From the NCBI RefSeq assembly GCF_020991475.1, contig NZ_JAJMPA010000001.1, positions 1,178,001 to 1,242,000 of the forward strand: DNA of 64,000 bases, given 5' to 3'. Positions 18,203 through 26,144 of this stretch are shown one piece after another. Made by a program: the position numbers and the translations under genes. Under the pieces are notes generated by a model. That model had not been told where the DNA came from. It saw nothing but the letters and a program-made list of their open reading frames with translations, and did no database searches. Every line of letters begins with the position of its first letter. The stretch's first letter is position 1. This stretch comes from Pedobacter sp. MC2016-14. Lineage in GTDB: Bacteria; Bacteroidota; Bacteroidia; Sphingobacteriales; Sphingobacteriaceae.

Positions 18203-19111
18203 ATGTCTCAAAGACCTTCATTAGTAATCTTAGCTGCCGGAATGGCAAGCCGCTACGGTGGTAACAAACAAACTGAATCTTTTGGTCCTTCGGGAGAAAC
18301 CATCATGGAATACTCTATTTTCGATGCCATTAAAGCTGGCTTTGGAAAAGTGATTTTTATCATCCGTGAAGAGTTCGCAGATGCTTTTAAAGCATCTATT
18401 GAACCTAAGCTGCAAGGGAAAATTGAATTGGATTACGTATACCAGTCGCTTGACAAATTTAGTGGTGGCAGAGAAATTCCTGCCGAAAGGACTAAACCTT
18501 TTGGTACCCAACATGCATTGCTTTGCTGCAAAGATGCGTTGGATGCGCCTTTCGCTGTAATTAACGCAGATGATTTTTACGGATTTGACGCATTCCAGTC
18601 AGCCTATGAGTTTTTAACTACCTCGGCAAGTGATGGTAAATATGCAAGTTTAGGCTATGAACTTAGAAACACCTTAAGCGATAACGGTTCTGTAACCAGG
18701 GGCGAGATTAGTGTAAACGAGGCTGGTAACGTTACAGGCATTATTGAGCGCAAAGAGATCTTTAAACAAGATGGTAAAGCCATCACAAAAGAAGGTGACG
18801 AGGAAAAAGAATTGCCTTTAGATACCAAGGTAAGTATGAACTTCTTTTGCTTCACACCAGCATTTGTAAACTGGAGCGAAGGCGAATATTACAAGTTTCT
18901 GGATAAAAACCTGAACACTGAACTTAAGGCAGAATTTCTAATTCCGGAAGTGGCAGACATTTGCATCAATTCCGGAAATGCAGAATTGAAAATGATTCCA
19001 ACCAAAGCAAAATGGTTTGGTGTAACTTTTAAAGAAGATGCACCAGTTGTAAAAGCAGAATTGCAAAAACTAGTAGATGAAGGTACTTATCCTGCTAATT
19101 TGTGGGCATAA
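18203..19111 (+). CDS. Sugar-phosphate nucleotidyltransferase family protein
   Basis: A 302-aa cytosolic protein with the NTP-transferase fold. The N-terminal nucleotide-binding motif reads LAAGMASRYGGNKQTESFGPSGE, close to the LAAGxGSRxGxxKQ family pattern, and NADDFYGFDAF is the metal-binding DD region. It resembles UTP-glucose-1-phosphate uridylyltransferase relatives that are often linked or fused to phosphotransferases in Bacteroidota. It would make an NDP-sugar for cell-wall or capsule synthesis. It is separated from PUL A by 134 nt, so it is probably its own unit. It ends just ahead of an intrinsic terminator that lies inside the next ORF. Confidence 0.85.
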   Translation: MSQRPSLVILAAGMASRYGGNKQTESFGPSGETIMEYSIFDAIKAGFGKVIFIIREEFADAFKASIEPKLQGKIELDYVYQSLDKFSGGREIPAERTKPFGTQHALLCCKDALDAPFAVINADDFYGFDAFQSAYEFLTTSASDGKYASLGYELRNTLSDNGSVTRGEISVNEAGNVTGIIERKEIFKQDGKAITKEGDEEKELPLDTKVSMNFFCFTPAFVNWSEGEYYKFLDKNLNTELKAEFLIPEVADICINSGNAELKMIPTKAKWFGVTFKEDAPVVKAELQKLVDEGTYPANLWA

Positions 19112-21471
19112 CCTATCATAAATATAACGGGGCAATAAAATTATTTTTTATTGCCCTTTTTTGTTTCTGCGGAGTTTTGACTTTTGCTCAGCAGAAAAAC
19201 AACCCTATTGAAAAGGCTCAGGATATGGCTTTTTTGGCCGATTCCGGGATGCTTACAAAAGGAGATTATCTTTTTCATCTCGAAAAGGTGTTTGAAGTCG
19301 TCAATAAGGTGCCCGTAACCATGGCTTCTTTTACCAAGCTTGATCCCATAGCAAAACACCTTACACAGGATGAAGCGGCTTTGGAACTGCTTAAAAAGCG
19401 ATTGGCGCAGAGCGACAGGAGTTTAAACCTGCAGAACCTGCAAATGTATCAAACCTTGCTGGATGAACTGCAAACCAACAATCAGGAATGCCTGCAAGAC
19501 CTCAATGATTATGAGAAGGAATTACGGCAACTAAAAACAGAAATCCTAAACCTGCGGAAGGATTCGGTGTTGATCAAAGTTTTTCGTACAGATTCTTTAA
19601 AAGTTTTATTTAAGGCGCAATTTACTGAGCTTAAAAAAAAGAGAATCGTAATGGACAGCCTGATTAAGGGCTATACCGGGCTCATCAATAACCTACAAGC
19701 CAGAACATCAGCTAACCTCATCAACATCAAAGAATTGATGTACACTACAGATATGCAATTGAAATCTGTAAGTGTAAAGGCATTTGGAAAAGAAAGAAGA
19801 TATCTGTGGGAACAGCCAAACCTTTCAGCAAACCGGAGTGTAGGCTTTAGAAGGTTCATCAGCAGTGAGCAGCAAATCTCTCAATATTACTTTGTATATA
19901 CCCGCAGCAGCCGCCTGTTCCTTCTTTTTATAGGTCTTGTCTTTTTTAGCTGGGTGTTCTTTAATTACAGGAGCTTAAAGCAACGCAACAAACCGGAAGC
20001 TGCAGATGAGTTTAAGTTTTCATTTGTTTCGCCGCGTCCTTACCTGATTACATTGATTTTAATTTTTGCGCTTGCGCCAGTGATAGATCTGCGTGCACCG
20101 GCTTTATATGTAGAAATTATCCAGGTACTGCTATCAATATGTATCAGCATCCTGTTTTTTCGTAAACTACCAAGGCGGGCATTTTACATGTGGGGGATAT
20201 TTGTATTGTTCCTCATACTTCCAATCATATTGCGCATATTAGGCTTGCCACCACGTTACCAGCGCTGGCTATTATTGCTTTTAAGCAGTGCCGCATTTGT
20301 GTTTGGCATTCTGGCTTTAAAGTCCTTTGGGGCAAAAGTAAAGGCCTACAAACTATTGCAGGCTACTGCATTTATATATATCGCATTTTCTTTTACGGCC
20401 ATCTTATGTAATCTATTTGGTCGTTTTACCCTTACCCAAATCTTTTATACCACAGGGGTAAGCGCAGTTTTACATGGTATTTCTTACGCTATCGTTGCCA
20501 GAATGATGGTGGAAGCCTTTCTGCTGCAAATGAAAAGCAGTAGGATCAGAAAAGGATATCCGGAGTATTTTGACTGGCAACCCGTAATTTCGGGTGTAAA
20601 AAGACTCACCGGAATTGCAGCTATATTAACCTGGACGGTATTGTTTACCACCAATCTCAATATTTTTAACGGATTATATGATGATCTGATGGAAGTTTTG
20701 GCAGAGAAAAGAACAATAGGAAGTTTCTCCTTTACTTTCGGTGGGATTGTACTTTTTGGAGGAATTATATGGCTGGCCAACTTTTTACAGAAATACATTG
20801 CCTATTTTCTGGGTGATACCGGCGAAGATACGCTGGAAGACAATAAAGGAGAACGTTCCAAATTACTCGTTACCCGTTTGGTGTTGCTCATAGGGGGATT
20901 TTTAATTGCGGTTGCCGCATCGGGTCTTCCTATCGATAAGATAACCGTTATTTTGGGTGCATTGGGTGTAGGTATTGGTTTGGGGCTCCAGAATATTGTC
21001 AGCAATTTTGTTTCGGGTGTCATCCTGATCTTTGATAAAACTATCCGCATAGGTGATGTGGTGGAGCTTGGTGACCGAAAAGGCAGGGTAAAGGAAATTG
21101 GGGTGCGTGCAAGTACCTTGTTGAGCGATGAAGGTGCGGAAATTATCATTCCAAATGGAACCATCTTATCCAATAACATCATCAACTGGACCTTGAGCAA
21201 TAATCACATGCGTGTAGATATCGGCTTGTCTATCGCTAAGCCCTTTGATGCAGAAGAAGTTACTCAACTGATTAAGGAAGCCATTAGTGCAAATGCCAAT
21301 GTATTTATCAATAAGGAACCAAAAATCATGATCAGTCCTGTAAGTACCAGCAGCAGTAGTGTTAAAATCTATTTCTGGTGTAAAGACATTTCATTAGCAG
21401 AAGGTACCAGAAATAGCATCAATGCGCAAATATTTGATGTGTTAGAAGCAAAAGGAATTGATATTTTATAA
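19102..21471 (+). CDS. MscS-family mechanosensitive channel with long N-terminal region
   Basis: A 789-aa channel. The apparent start is a GTG overlapping the previous stop by 10 nt; no ATG precedes the signal peptide (FFIALFCFCGVLTFAQ). After the signal come ~230 periplasmic, coiled-coil-rich residues, then about ten membrane segments, then the MscS core. That core has the pore helix ALGVGIGLGLQNIVSNFVSG and the beta-domain motif IRIGDVVELGDRKGRVKEIGVRASTL, with IIIPNG following. It releases solutes during osmotic downshock. An 11-bp intrinsic terminator lies within the codons of the signal peptide, which would strongly limit read-through from the upstream gene. The start is uncertain for that reason. 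Confidence 0.85.
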   Translation: MGITYHKYNGAIKLFFIALFCFCGVLTFAQQKNNPIEKAQDMAFLADSGMLTKGDYLFHLEKVFEVVNKVPVTMASFTKLDPIAKHLTQDEAALELLKKRLAQSDRSLNLQNLQMYQTLLDELQTNNQECLQDLNDYEKELRQLKTEILNLRKDSVLIKVFRTDSLKVLFKAQFTELKKKRIVMDSLIKGYTGLINNLQARTSANLINIKELMYTTDMQLKSVSVKAFGKERRYLWEQPNLSANRSVGFRRFISSEQQISQYYFVYTRSSRLFLLFIGLVFFSWVFFNYRSLKQRNKPEAADEFKFSFVSPRPYLITLILIFALAPVIDLRAPALYVEIIQVLLSICISILFFRKLPRRAFYMWGIFVLFLILPIILRILGLPPRYQRWLLLLLSSAAFVFGILALKSFGAKVKAYKLLQATAFIYIAFSFTAILCNLFGRFTLTQIFYTTGVSAVLHGISYAIVARMMVEAFLLQMKSSRIRKGYPEYFDWQPVISGVKRLTGIAAILTWTVLFTTNLNIFNGLYDDLMEVLAEKRTIGSFSFTFGGIVLFGGIIWLANFLQKYIAYFLGDTGEDTLEDNKGERSKLLVTRLVLLIGGFLIAVAASGLPIDKITVILGALGVGIGLGLQNIVSNFVSGVILIFDKTIRIGDVVELGDRKGRVKEIGVRASTLLSDEGAEIIIPNGTILSNNIINWTLSNNHMRVDIGLSIAKPFDAEEVTQLIKEAISANANVFINKEPKIMISPVSTSSSSVKIYFWCKDISLAEGTRNSINAQIFDVLEAKGIDIL
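19130..19162 (+). terminator. Intrinsic terminator overlapping the MscS signal-peptide codons
   Basis: GGGCAATAAAA (19130-19140) pairs perfectly with TTTTATTGCCC (19146-19156) around a 5-nt loop and is followed by six T (19157-19162). This is a canonical Rho-independent terminator for the nucleotidyltransferase gene that ends at 19111. It lies inside the reading frame of the MscS gene. Confidence 0.88.
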
Positions 21472-22734
21472 TTATTCAATCTTTAATCTTCTCATCATTT
21501 CAGAACTGTGTGCACGTCCATGTTCAAGTCTGTCGCCGAAGAAAAGCTTGGTCTGCTCAAACAGTTCTTTGTAGCTCTTCATATCGCCGTAACCGATAAT
21601 TGAGCCCCATTCCTGCACGGCAGAGTGAAATTCTAAGTCGTCAGAGCGGATGGCTTTTTCATGAAGGGCTGTTTCAATGGATTCTTCCAGCAGCGCTTCA
21701 TTTTGAAACAAATACTCCACAATGCCTAACCTTAACCTAAAAGGAGGGGTCTGACAAATTAAATTATCGTATGGATTGATTTGTAGTTTGTACCAGGAGT
21801 AAGCCATGCTTAACAAACTCAAATGTGAGTTGGGCATTCTACCAGTATCTCCATTTCCGGAAAGTGAAAACTCTTTCATCACGGCATCATCCAGCATTAA
21901 AGCTTTATTGTTTTGTCCAAATACAAAGTCTTTCGCAGCATATAAGCGTTTGCGAAATTCTCCCTCATCTTCCATAATCATCATTTTGAACAATTCCGAT
22001 TCCGATTGGGCATAACACTTCACTTGTTGGCGCGCATAAGGGTTTAAGATGGCCAAGCCACCATAAATATGCGCCTTGTAGCTAAAAATCCTTAGTGTAG
22101 TCAGAATTTTTACATTGTCTATTCCACCCGTATAAGAAGCATTTTCCCAGGGATAAAAGCCTGCGGTTTTCCAGGCCGTACCCATGCTTTCAAAGCCAAC
22201 ATGCGTGGCCGCCTGGGTATCCGCAACAATTTTGTCATGTTCATGATAATCGGCCATTTCCACCATGTCAGATCCCAATGACGAAAGGAGGTCTGTCATG
22301 CGCTGGTACGCTTCAGCTGTGCTGCGGTGAGGTACTATGATCAGTTTTTGTCCTATAGGTTCAAATCCCGGCCCATGTAAAGAATGGCAGGTAATAATGT
22401 TTACATCCTTGGGCAGGTATTTTTCAAAGGCCGCAATTTCAGGATGTTTAACAGAAGTTTGCCCCGCGACAATAGCGCCGTATTTTGTAGAACTGGCATA
22501 TACACTTACCACTTCTGCAATGCGTTCTGCTTCTACAGAATAAAAGATCACTTCGCACCTGCGTGATACTTCATGGCCATCCTCCAGTACCGTTACCCCA
22601 TGCGGATGGAGTTCATCTTCCAGGGCTTCCCGTAAATGCGGAAGATCTGCTCCATAAACCCGGTAGCCAGCTTTAGCAAAACATCTTGCATAAAGCTTGC
22701 CCATATCTCCCAAACCTATAATTCCGATATTCAT
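21472..22734 (-). CDS. Prephenate-dehydrogenase-like NAD(P)-dependent protein
   Basis: About 420 aa from the preferred start at 22734 (MNIGIIGLGDMGKLYARCF). That start puts the Rossmann motif GLGDMG at the N-terminus; the open frame extends to 22830 but the extra residues look non-coding. CHSLHGPGF and the HxxxD-type MADYHEHDKIVADTQAATH are typical of TyrA-type prephenate dehydrogenases, which oxidise prephenate to hydroxyphenylpyruvate for tyrosine synthesis. The C-terminal ~150 residues are longer than in bacterial TyrA and more like the fungal Tyr1 type. It is convergent with the MscS gene, the two stop codons being directly adjacent. No aromatic-pathway genes lie nearby. Confidence 0.78.
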   Translation of the reverse strand: MNIGIIGLGDMGKLYARCFAKAGYRVYGADLPHLREALEDELHPHGVTVLEDGHEVSRRCEVIFYSVEAERIAEVVSVYASSTKYGAIVAGQTSVKHPEIAAFEKYLPKDVNIITCHSLHGPGFEPIGQKLIIVPHRSTAEAYQRMTDLLSSLGSDMVEMADYHEHDKIVADTQAATHVGFESMGTAWKTAGFYPWENASYTGGIDNVKILTTLRIFSYKAHIYGGLAILNPYARQQVKCYAQSESELFKMMIMEDEGEFRKRLYAAKDFVFGQNNKALMLDDAVMKEFSLSGNGDTGRMPNSHLSLLSMAYSWYKLQINPYDNLICQTPPFRLRLGIVEYLFQNEALLEESIETALHEKAIRSDDLEFHSAVQEWGSIIGYGDMKSYKELFEQTKLFFGDRLEHGRAHSSEMMRRLKIE

Positions 22735-22942
22735 ATTGGAAGCAAGGTAATACATTCTTTCCGAATAGCAAGGGCTGAATTCCTTGTCAAAAAACAAAAG
22801 CTTCAGTCTTAATTGAAGAAATCTCGACAATAGTTAAAGCCTTCATTTACACTGGAAGGAATTACTTGCGTCTTTATTATGATTTAATAACAACCTTACA
22901 TGCTAATTAATGTTTTTTTACGTTTTATTGAGTAGTTATATT

Positions 22943-22950
22943 TAAATTTG
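22943..22950 (+). promoter_or_regulatory. Candidate -7 box of the ROK kinase promoter
   Basis: TAAATTTG fits the Bacteroidota -7 consensus TAnnTTTG and lies 24 nt before the ROK start codon. No TTG sits at the ideal -33 spacing, only a T-rich run at 22912-22919, so the assignment is tentative. Confidence 0.4.
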
Positions 22951-22974
22951 ATCGTAATAACCAAATAGCTCAAA

Positions 22975-23874
22975 ATGAACAAGATTGTACTCGGAATTGA
23001 CATCGCCGGATCTCACATAACCGCTGCCCTGATAGACATTACTATCAAGAAAGAATTGGATGGCTCCTGGGTTAGGTCAAGGGTTAATTCTCAGGGCACT
23101 AAAGAAGAAATCATTAAATCATGGTCGGCAGTTATTTTACAAGCTGCGGGCAGTTACTGGCCTACATTAGATAACATTTATATCGCCATTCCTGGCCCTT
23201 TAGATTATAAGCAGGGCATCAGCCGGATTCACAGGCAGGATAAATATGGGGCATTGTTCGGTGAAAATTTAAAAGAACTCCTTGCTGCCGAATTAGGAAT
23301 TGATAAAACAGCCATTCATTTTATGAATGATGGGGCTTGTTTTTTAAGAGGGGAAGTATTTTGCGGAAGTATGGATGGATATGACCATGCCATAGCACTC
23401 ATTCTGGGCACAGGTCTTGGAACTGCACATTTTGAAAACGGCAAAGCAGAAGATGCTGATTTTTGGAAAATGCCATTCCGAAAAAGTATTGCCGAAGACT
23501 ATATTTCTACAGGCTGGTTTATTAAACATTACCATGAACTAACTGGATTAACGATAAAGGACGTGAAAGATCTGGTAGAAAACCATCGTGACAATCCACA
23601 TTTTAAAGATGTATTTGACGAATTTAGTATGAACCTGGCTTCATTTTTACATCGGTTTATTCGCAAAAAAATGCCATTAGCCGCAGTTATTGGAGGTAAT
23701 ATTGTTGTGCACGCAGAGCAATATTTTTTAGAAGACACCAAAAAGTACCTGGCCGGTATGATGGGTTACAGCTTTCCGGTCAAAAAGTCAATGTTATTTG
23801 AAAAGGCCATCATCATTGGAGCAGCCTCAGAAAGCACAAAGATAAAAGCTAAAAAGAAGCATGTAGCTGCTTAG
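22975..23874 (+). CDS. ROK-family sugar kinase (glucokinase-like)
   Basis: A 299-aa cytosolic protein of the actin-like ATPase fold. Visible elements: phosphate-1 loop GIDIAGSHITAALID, IPGPLDY, catalytic-aspartate region FMNDGACFLRGE (equivalent to NDANAAALGE), and phosphate-2 loop LGTGLGTAHFENG. ROK kinases phosphorylate glucose, mannose, fructose or N-acetyl sugars. The usual Cys-rich zinc motif of ROK proteins is absent, and the first loop reads DIAGSH instead of DIGGTK. It is therefore a divergent member, perhaps with altered specificity. It is monocistronic, with its own putative promoter and a strong terminator after it. Confidence 0.82.
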   Translation: MNKIVLGIDIAGSHITAALIDITIKKELDGSWVRSRVNSQGTKEEIIKSWSAVILQAAGSYWPTLDNIYIAIPGPLDYKQGISRIHRQDKYGALFGENLKELLAAELGIDKTAIHFMNDGACFLRGEVFCGSMDGYDHAIALILGTGLGTAHFENGKAEDADFWKMPFRKSIAEDYISTGWFIKHYHELTGLTIKDVKDLVENHRDNPHFKDVFDEFSMNLASFLHRFIRKKMPLAAVIGGNIVVHAEQYFLEDTKKYLAGMMGYSFPVKKSMLFEKAIIIGAASESTKIKAKKKHVAA

Positions 23875-23911
23875 TGAAAGGTTAATTTCAATAGATAGAA
23901 CAGGCATCATA

Positions 23912-23949
23912 AAAACGGCCGCATCATCTCTAAATGTTGCGGCCGTTTT
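23912..23949 (+). terminator. Bidirectional intrinsic terminator after the ROK gene
   Basis: AAAACGGCCGCA (23912-23923) pairs perfectly with TGCGGCCGTTTT (23938-23949) over a 14-nt loop. A runs on one side and T runs on the other let it act on both strands. On the minus strand it would have ended the TonB-dependent receptor gene whose remnant follows. Confidence 0.88.
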
Positions 23950-23966
23950 GCTAAAAGATAAATAGC

Positions 23967-24185
23967 TTAAAATTTATAAGCAATGCTGCCTACAAAGTTT
24001 CTTGGGGCCTGTGGTGTAATCCTGTACGACCAGTATTTTTCATCACTCAGGTTATTCCCTTTTAAAGAAATCCTGTAACTGCTTCTTTCAAAAAACAAGC
24101 TTGCGTCAAAGGTGGTGTACGATGGTATAAGCATAGTGTTAGCTGCCAGCGTAATTTTATGAATGGTGTTGGAAATGGCAGGTTA
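23967..24185 (-). pseudogene. 3' remnant of a TonB-dependent siderophore-type receptor
   Basis: Reading the minus strand, ~72 codons end in a TAA at 23967-23969. They encode the last strands of a TonB-dependent receptor: LIPSYTTFDASLFFE, then ISLKGNNLSDEKYW, then APRNFVGSIAYKF with its terminal aromatic residue. The frame is closed upstream by a stop at about 24183-24185, and no plug, TonB box or signal peptide remains. The style (NNLSDEKYW, ending SIAYKF) is that of ferric-siderophore receptors rather than SusC. The 5' end has been lost, apparently at the junction with the LytS/LytTR genes. The reading is by hand translation. Confidence 0.8.
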
Positions 24186-24282
24186 GGTGTGGGGGAGATT
24201 GTTCTATCCCTGTTTGTTTATAATAACCTGTATCTTCCGTGTCTATCACACCTATACACTTTTATTTAGATACATTTGTAAA

Positions 24283-25296
24283 ATGTTTAAATCCTATCAG
24301 ATCAAATGGTATTTTATCCTGTCGGGCATCCTTACGGTGAGTACACTTTTGCTTCGTCAGGAAAACACCAGTGAAGCTGAATGGTGGGAGTTTTTCATTT
24401 ATGCTTTTCAGATTTTTGCGTCTTTACTGGTTTGCTGGCTAATCCATGGCTATTTTCTGGTCAACAAATTCTCTTGGTTTAAGAATTACTCAAAATATTC
24501 CCTGAGCATCCTCCTTTCTATACTGGCTACATTTGCATTGTCATTTGTGTTTTTTACATTTCTGCCGCAAAACATCCTGAATGCAAAAGTTGTCCCTTAC
24601 AACACATTTTCGGATCTGAAGGTGCATTTTACGGGTGCTTTTTTTCTTAGTCTCATTTGTTATGTTGTCTTTTACAGCACGCATGCAAACTCGGCCTTGC
24701 AAGACACCAAACTTGAAAATGAAATCCTGGAACAGGCGCACCTTCGTGCCCAGCTCCTTTCCTTGCAACAGCAAATTAGTCCTCATTTTTTATTCAACTC
24801 TTTAAGTACACTTAAAACCATAGCTACAGATCAGCCTACTAAAAACTACATCGTACAGCTGGCTAGTGTGTATAGATATGTGTTAAATTTTAACGAGCAC
24901 TACCTTACGCCACTAAAAGACGAAATAGCTTTTATCAAGTCTTATCTGTACATTATGAATGAGCGCTTTGAAGACTCATTGCAGGTAAACATCACCGTTC
25001 AGGAAAAGCACCTTAAACTGATGATCCCTCCGTTGTCCCTGCAATTGCTAATTGAAAATGCCATTAAGCACAACATGATCTCGCTGGAACATCCATTGAA
25101 TATCTCGATAACTACTGATGATGCGCCGGCTTTAATTGTAGAAAATAACTTTCAGCCGAAAAAAATCCTCGAAGAAGGTACAGGCACAGGTTTAAAAAAT
25201 ATTATAGAACGTTATAAATTGCTGGCCAATGAACAGATCCATATTTTAAATGATGCGGGTAAATTTTCAGTCACCTTACCTTTAATAGAAAAATGA
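24283..25296 (+). CDS. LytS-type sensor histidine kinase
   Basis: About 337 aa from the ATG at 24283; the frame opens earlier at a GTG (24187) but that N-terminus lies over the pseudogene boundary. Four membrane helices fill roughly residues 1-145. The His_kinase domain motif QISPHFLFNSLSTLK carries the phosphorylatable H168. LQLLIENAIKHN and GTGTGLKNIIERY are the N and G boxes. There is no separate sensor domain, so it may sense the membrane state or an envelope signal. The stop overlaps the start of the LytTR regulator gene by 4 nt (ATGA), so the two form a two-component system. Confidence 0.92.
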   Translation: MFKSYQIKWYFILSGILTVSTLLLRQENTSEAEWWEFFIYAFQIFASLLVCWLIHGYFLVNKFSWFKNYSKYSLSILLSILATFALSFVFFTFLPQNILNAKVVPYNTFSDLKVHFTGAFFLSLICYVVFYSTHANSALQDTKLENEILEQAHLRAQLLSLQQQISPHFLFNSLSTLKTIATDQPTKNYIVQLASVYRYVLNFNEHYLTPLKDEIAFIKSYLYIMNERFEDSLQVNITVQEKHLKLMIPPLSLQLLIENAIKHNMISLEHPLNISITTDDAPALIVENNFQPKKILEEGTGTGLKNIIERYKLLANEQIHILNDAGKFSVTLPLIEK

Positions 25297-26054
25297 GAGT
25301 AATTATTATTGAAGATGAAGTAAAAACAGCAAAGGAGCTCAAAAACATGCTACAAGAACTGGATAGCGAGCTGCGGGTTGTGGCCGTGTTAAGTTCTGTA
25401 GCTACGGCAATTTCCTGGTTAAAAGAAAATCCGGTTCCGGAACTTATATTTTCAGATATTCAACTTGGTGATGGCTTAAGTTTTGAAATTTTTAGGGAAG
25501 TCCACACGGATGCACCGGTAATTTTTTGTACCGCATTTGATGAATACGCCATTAAGGCATTTGAATCTAACAGCATTGATTACCTGCTAAAGCCTATTGA
25601 AGAAGACCAGCTACAGAAAAGCCTTGAAAAATACCTGCGTTTTAAAGAACACCTGGTTAGCAAAAGCAACCACGGTAGCAACCTCAATAAAGTATTGGTG
25701 CAGATGGACAGTGCTTATAAGCAAAATATCCTTGTGTACCACAGCGAAAAGATCATACCTGTAAGGGTGCTTGATTTGCAGTTTATCTATGCGTCAAACG
25801 GTCTGGTATACATCTACACTTCAAATGATAAAAGTTACCCCGTTCCATACACCATAGAACAATTGGAAACCATGTTAAACCCCGCCCAGTTTTTTAGGGC
25901 CAACAGAAAATTTATGGTCAACCGCGACTTCATTAAAAATATAGAACACTACTTTAACCGCAAACTTTTTATCATCACCAAAAGCGAAGCACCAGAAAAA
26001 ATCATCATCAGTAAAATCAAGGTGCAGCCTTTCTTAAAATGGATTGAGCAGTAA
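25293..26054 (+). CDS. LytTR-family response regulator
   Basis: A 253-aa regulator: receiver domain (about 1-120, phosphoacceptor D55 in FSDIQLGDG, and CTAFDEYAIKAFESNSIDYLLKP at its end) and a C-terminal LytTR DNA-binding domain (about 150-250; FFRANRKFMVNRDFI is a hallmark). It is coupled to the LytS kinase. The next gene downstream on the same strand is an RND efflux operon, 90 nt away. Control of that operon is likely but inferred from position. Confidence 0.93.
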   Translation: MRVIIIEDEVKTAKELKNMLQELDSELRVVAVLSSVATAISWLKENPVPELIFSDIQLGDGLSFEIFREVHTDAPVIFCTAFDEYAIKAFESNSIDYLLKPIEEDQLQKSLEKYLRFKEHLVSKSNHGSNLNKVLVQMDSAYKQNILVYHSEKIIPVRVLDLQFIYASNGLVYIYTSNDKSYPVPYTIEQLETMLNPAQFFRANRKFMVNRDFIKNIEHYFNRKLFIITKSEAPEKIIISKIKVQPFLKWIEQ

Positions 26055-26126
26055 TTGTCCGTTTCATTCCTCAATTTGTCCATTTCATCTATTAAATTCT
26101 AAGGCCTAAAGCCAAGGGGGCTAGTT

Positions 26127-26140
26127 TTGCTTTAAAGCAA
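26127..26140 (+). promoter_or_regulatory. Palindrome upstream of the efflux operon
   Basis: TTGCTTTAAAGCAA is a perfect 14-nt palindrome ending 4 nt before the tolC-like ATG. A TAGTTTTG at 26122-26129 that fits the -7 consensus overlaps it. It could be an operator or an early mRNA hairpin. The 90-nt gap is the only place for control sites between the LytTR gene and the efflux genes. Confidence 0.4.
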
Positions 26141-26144
26141 GACA

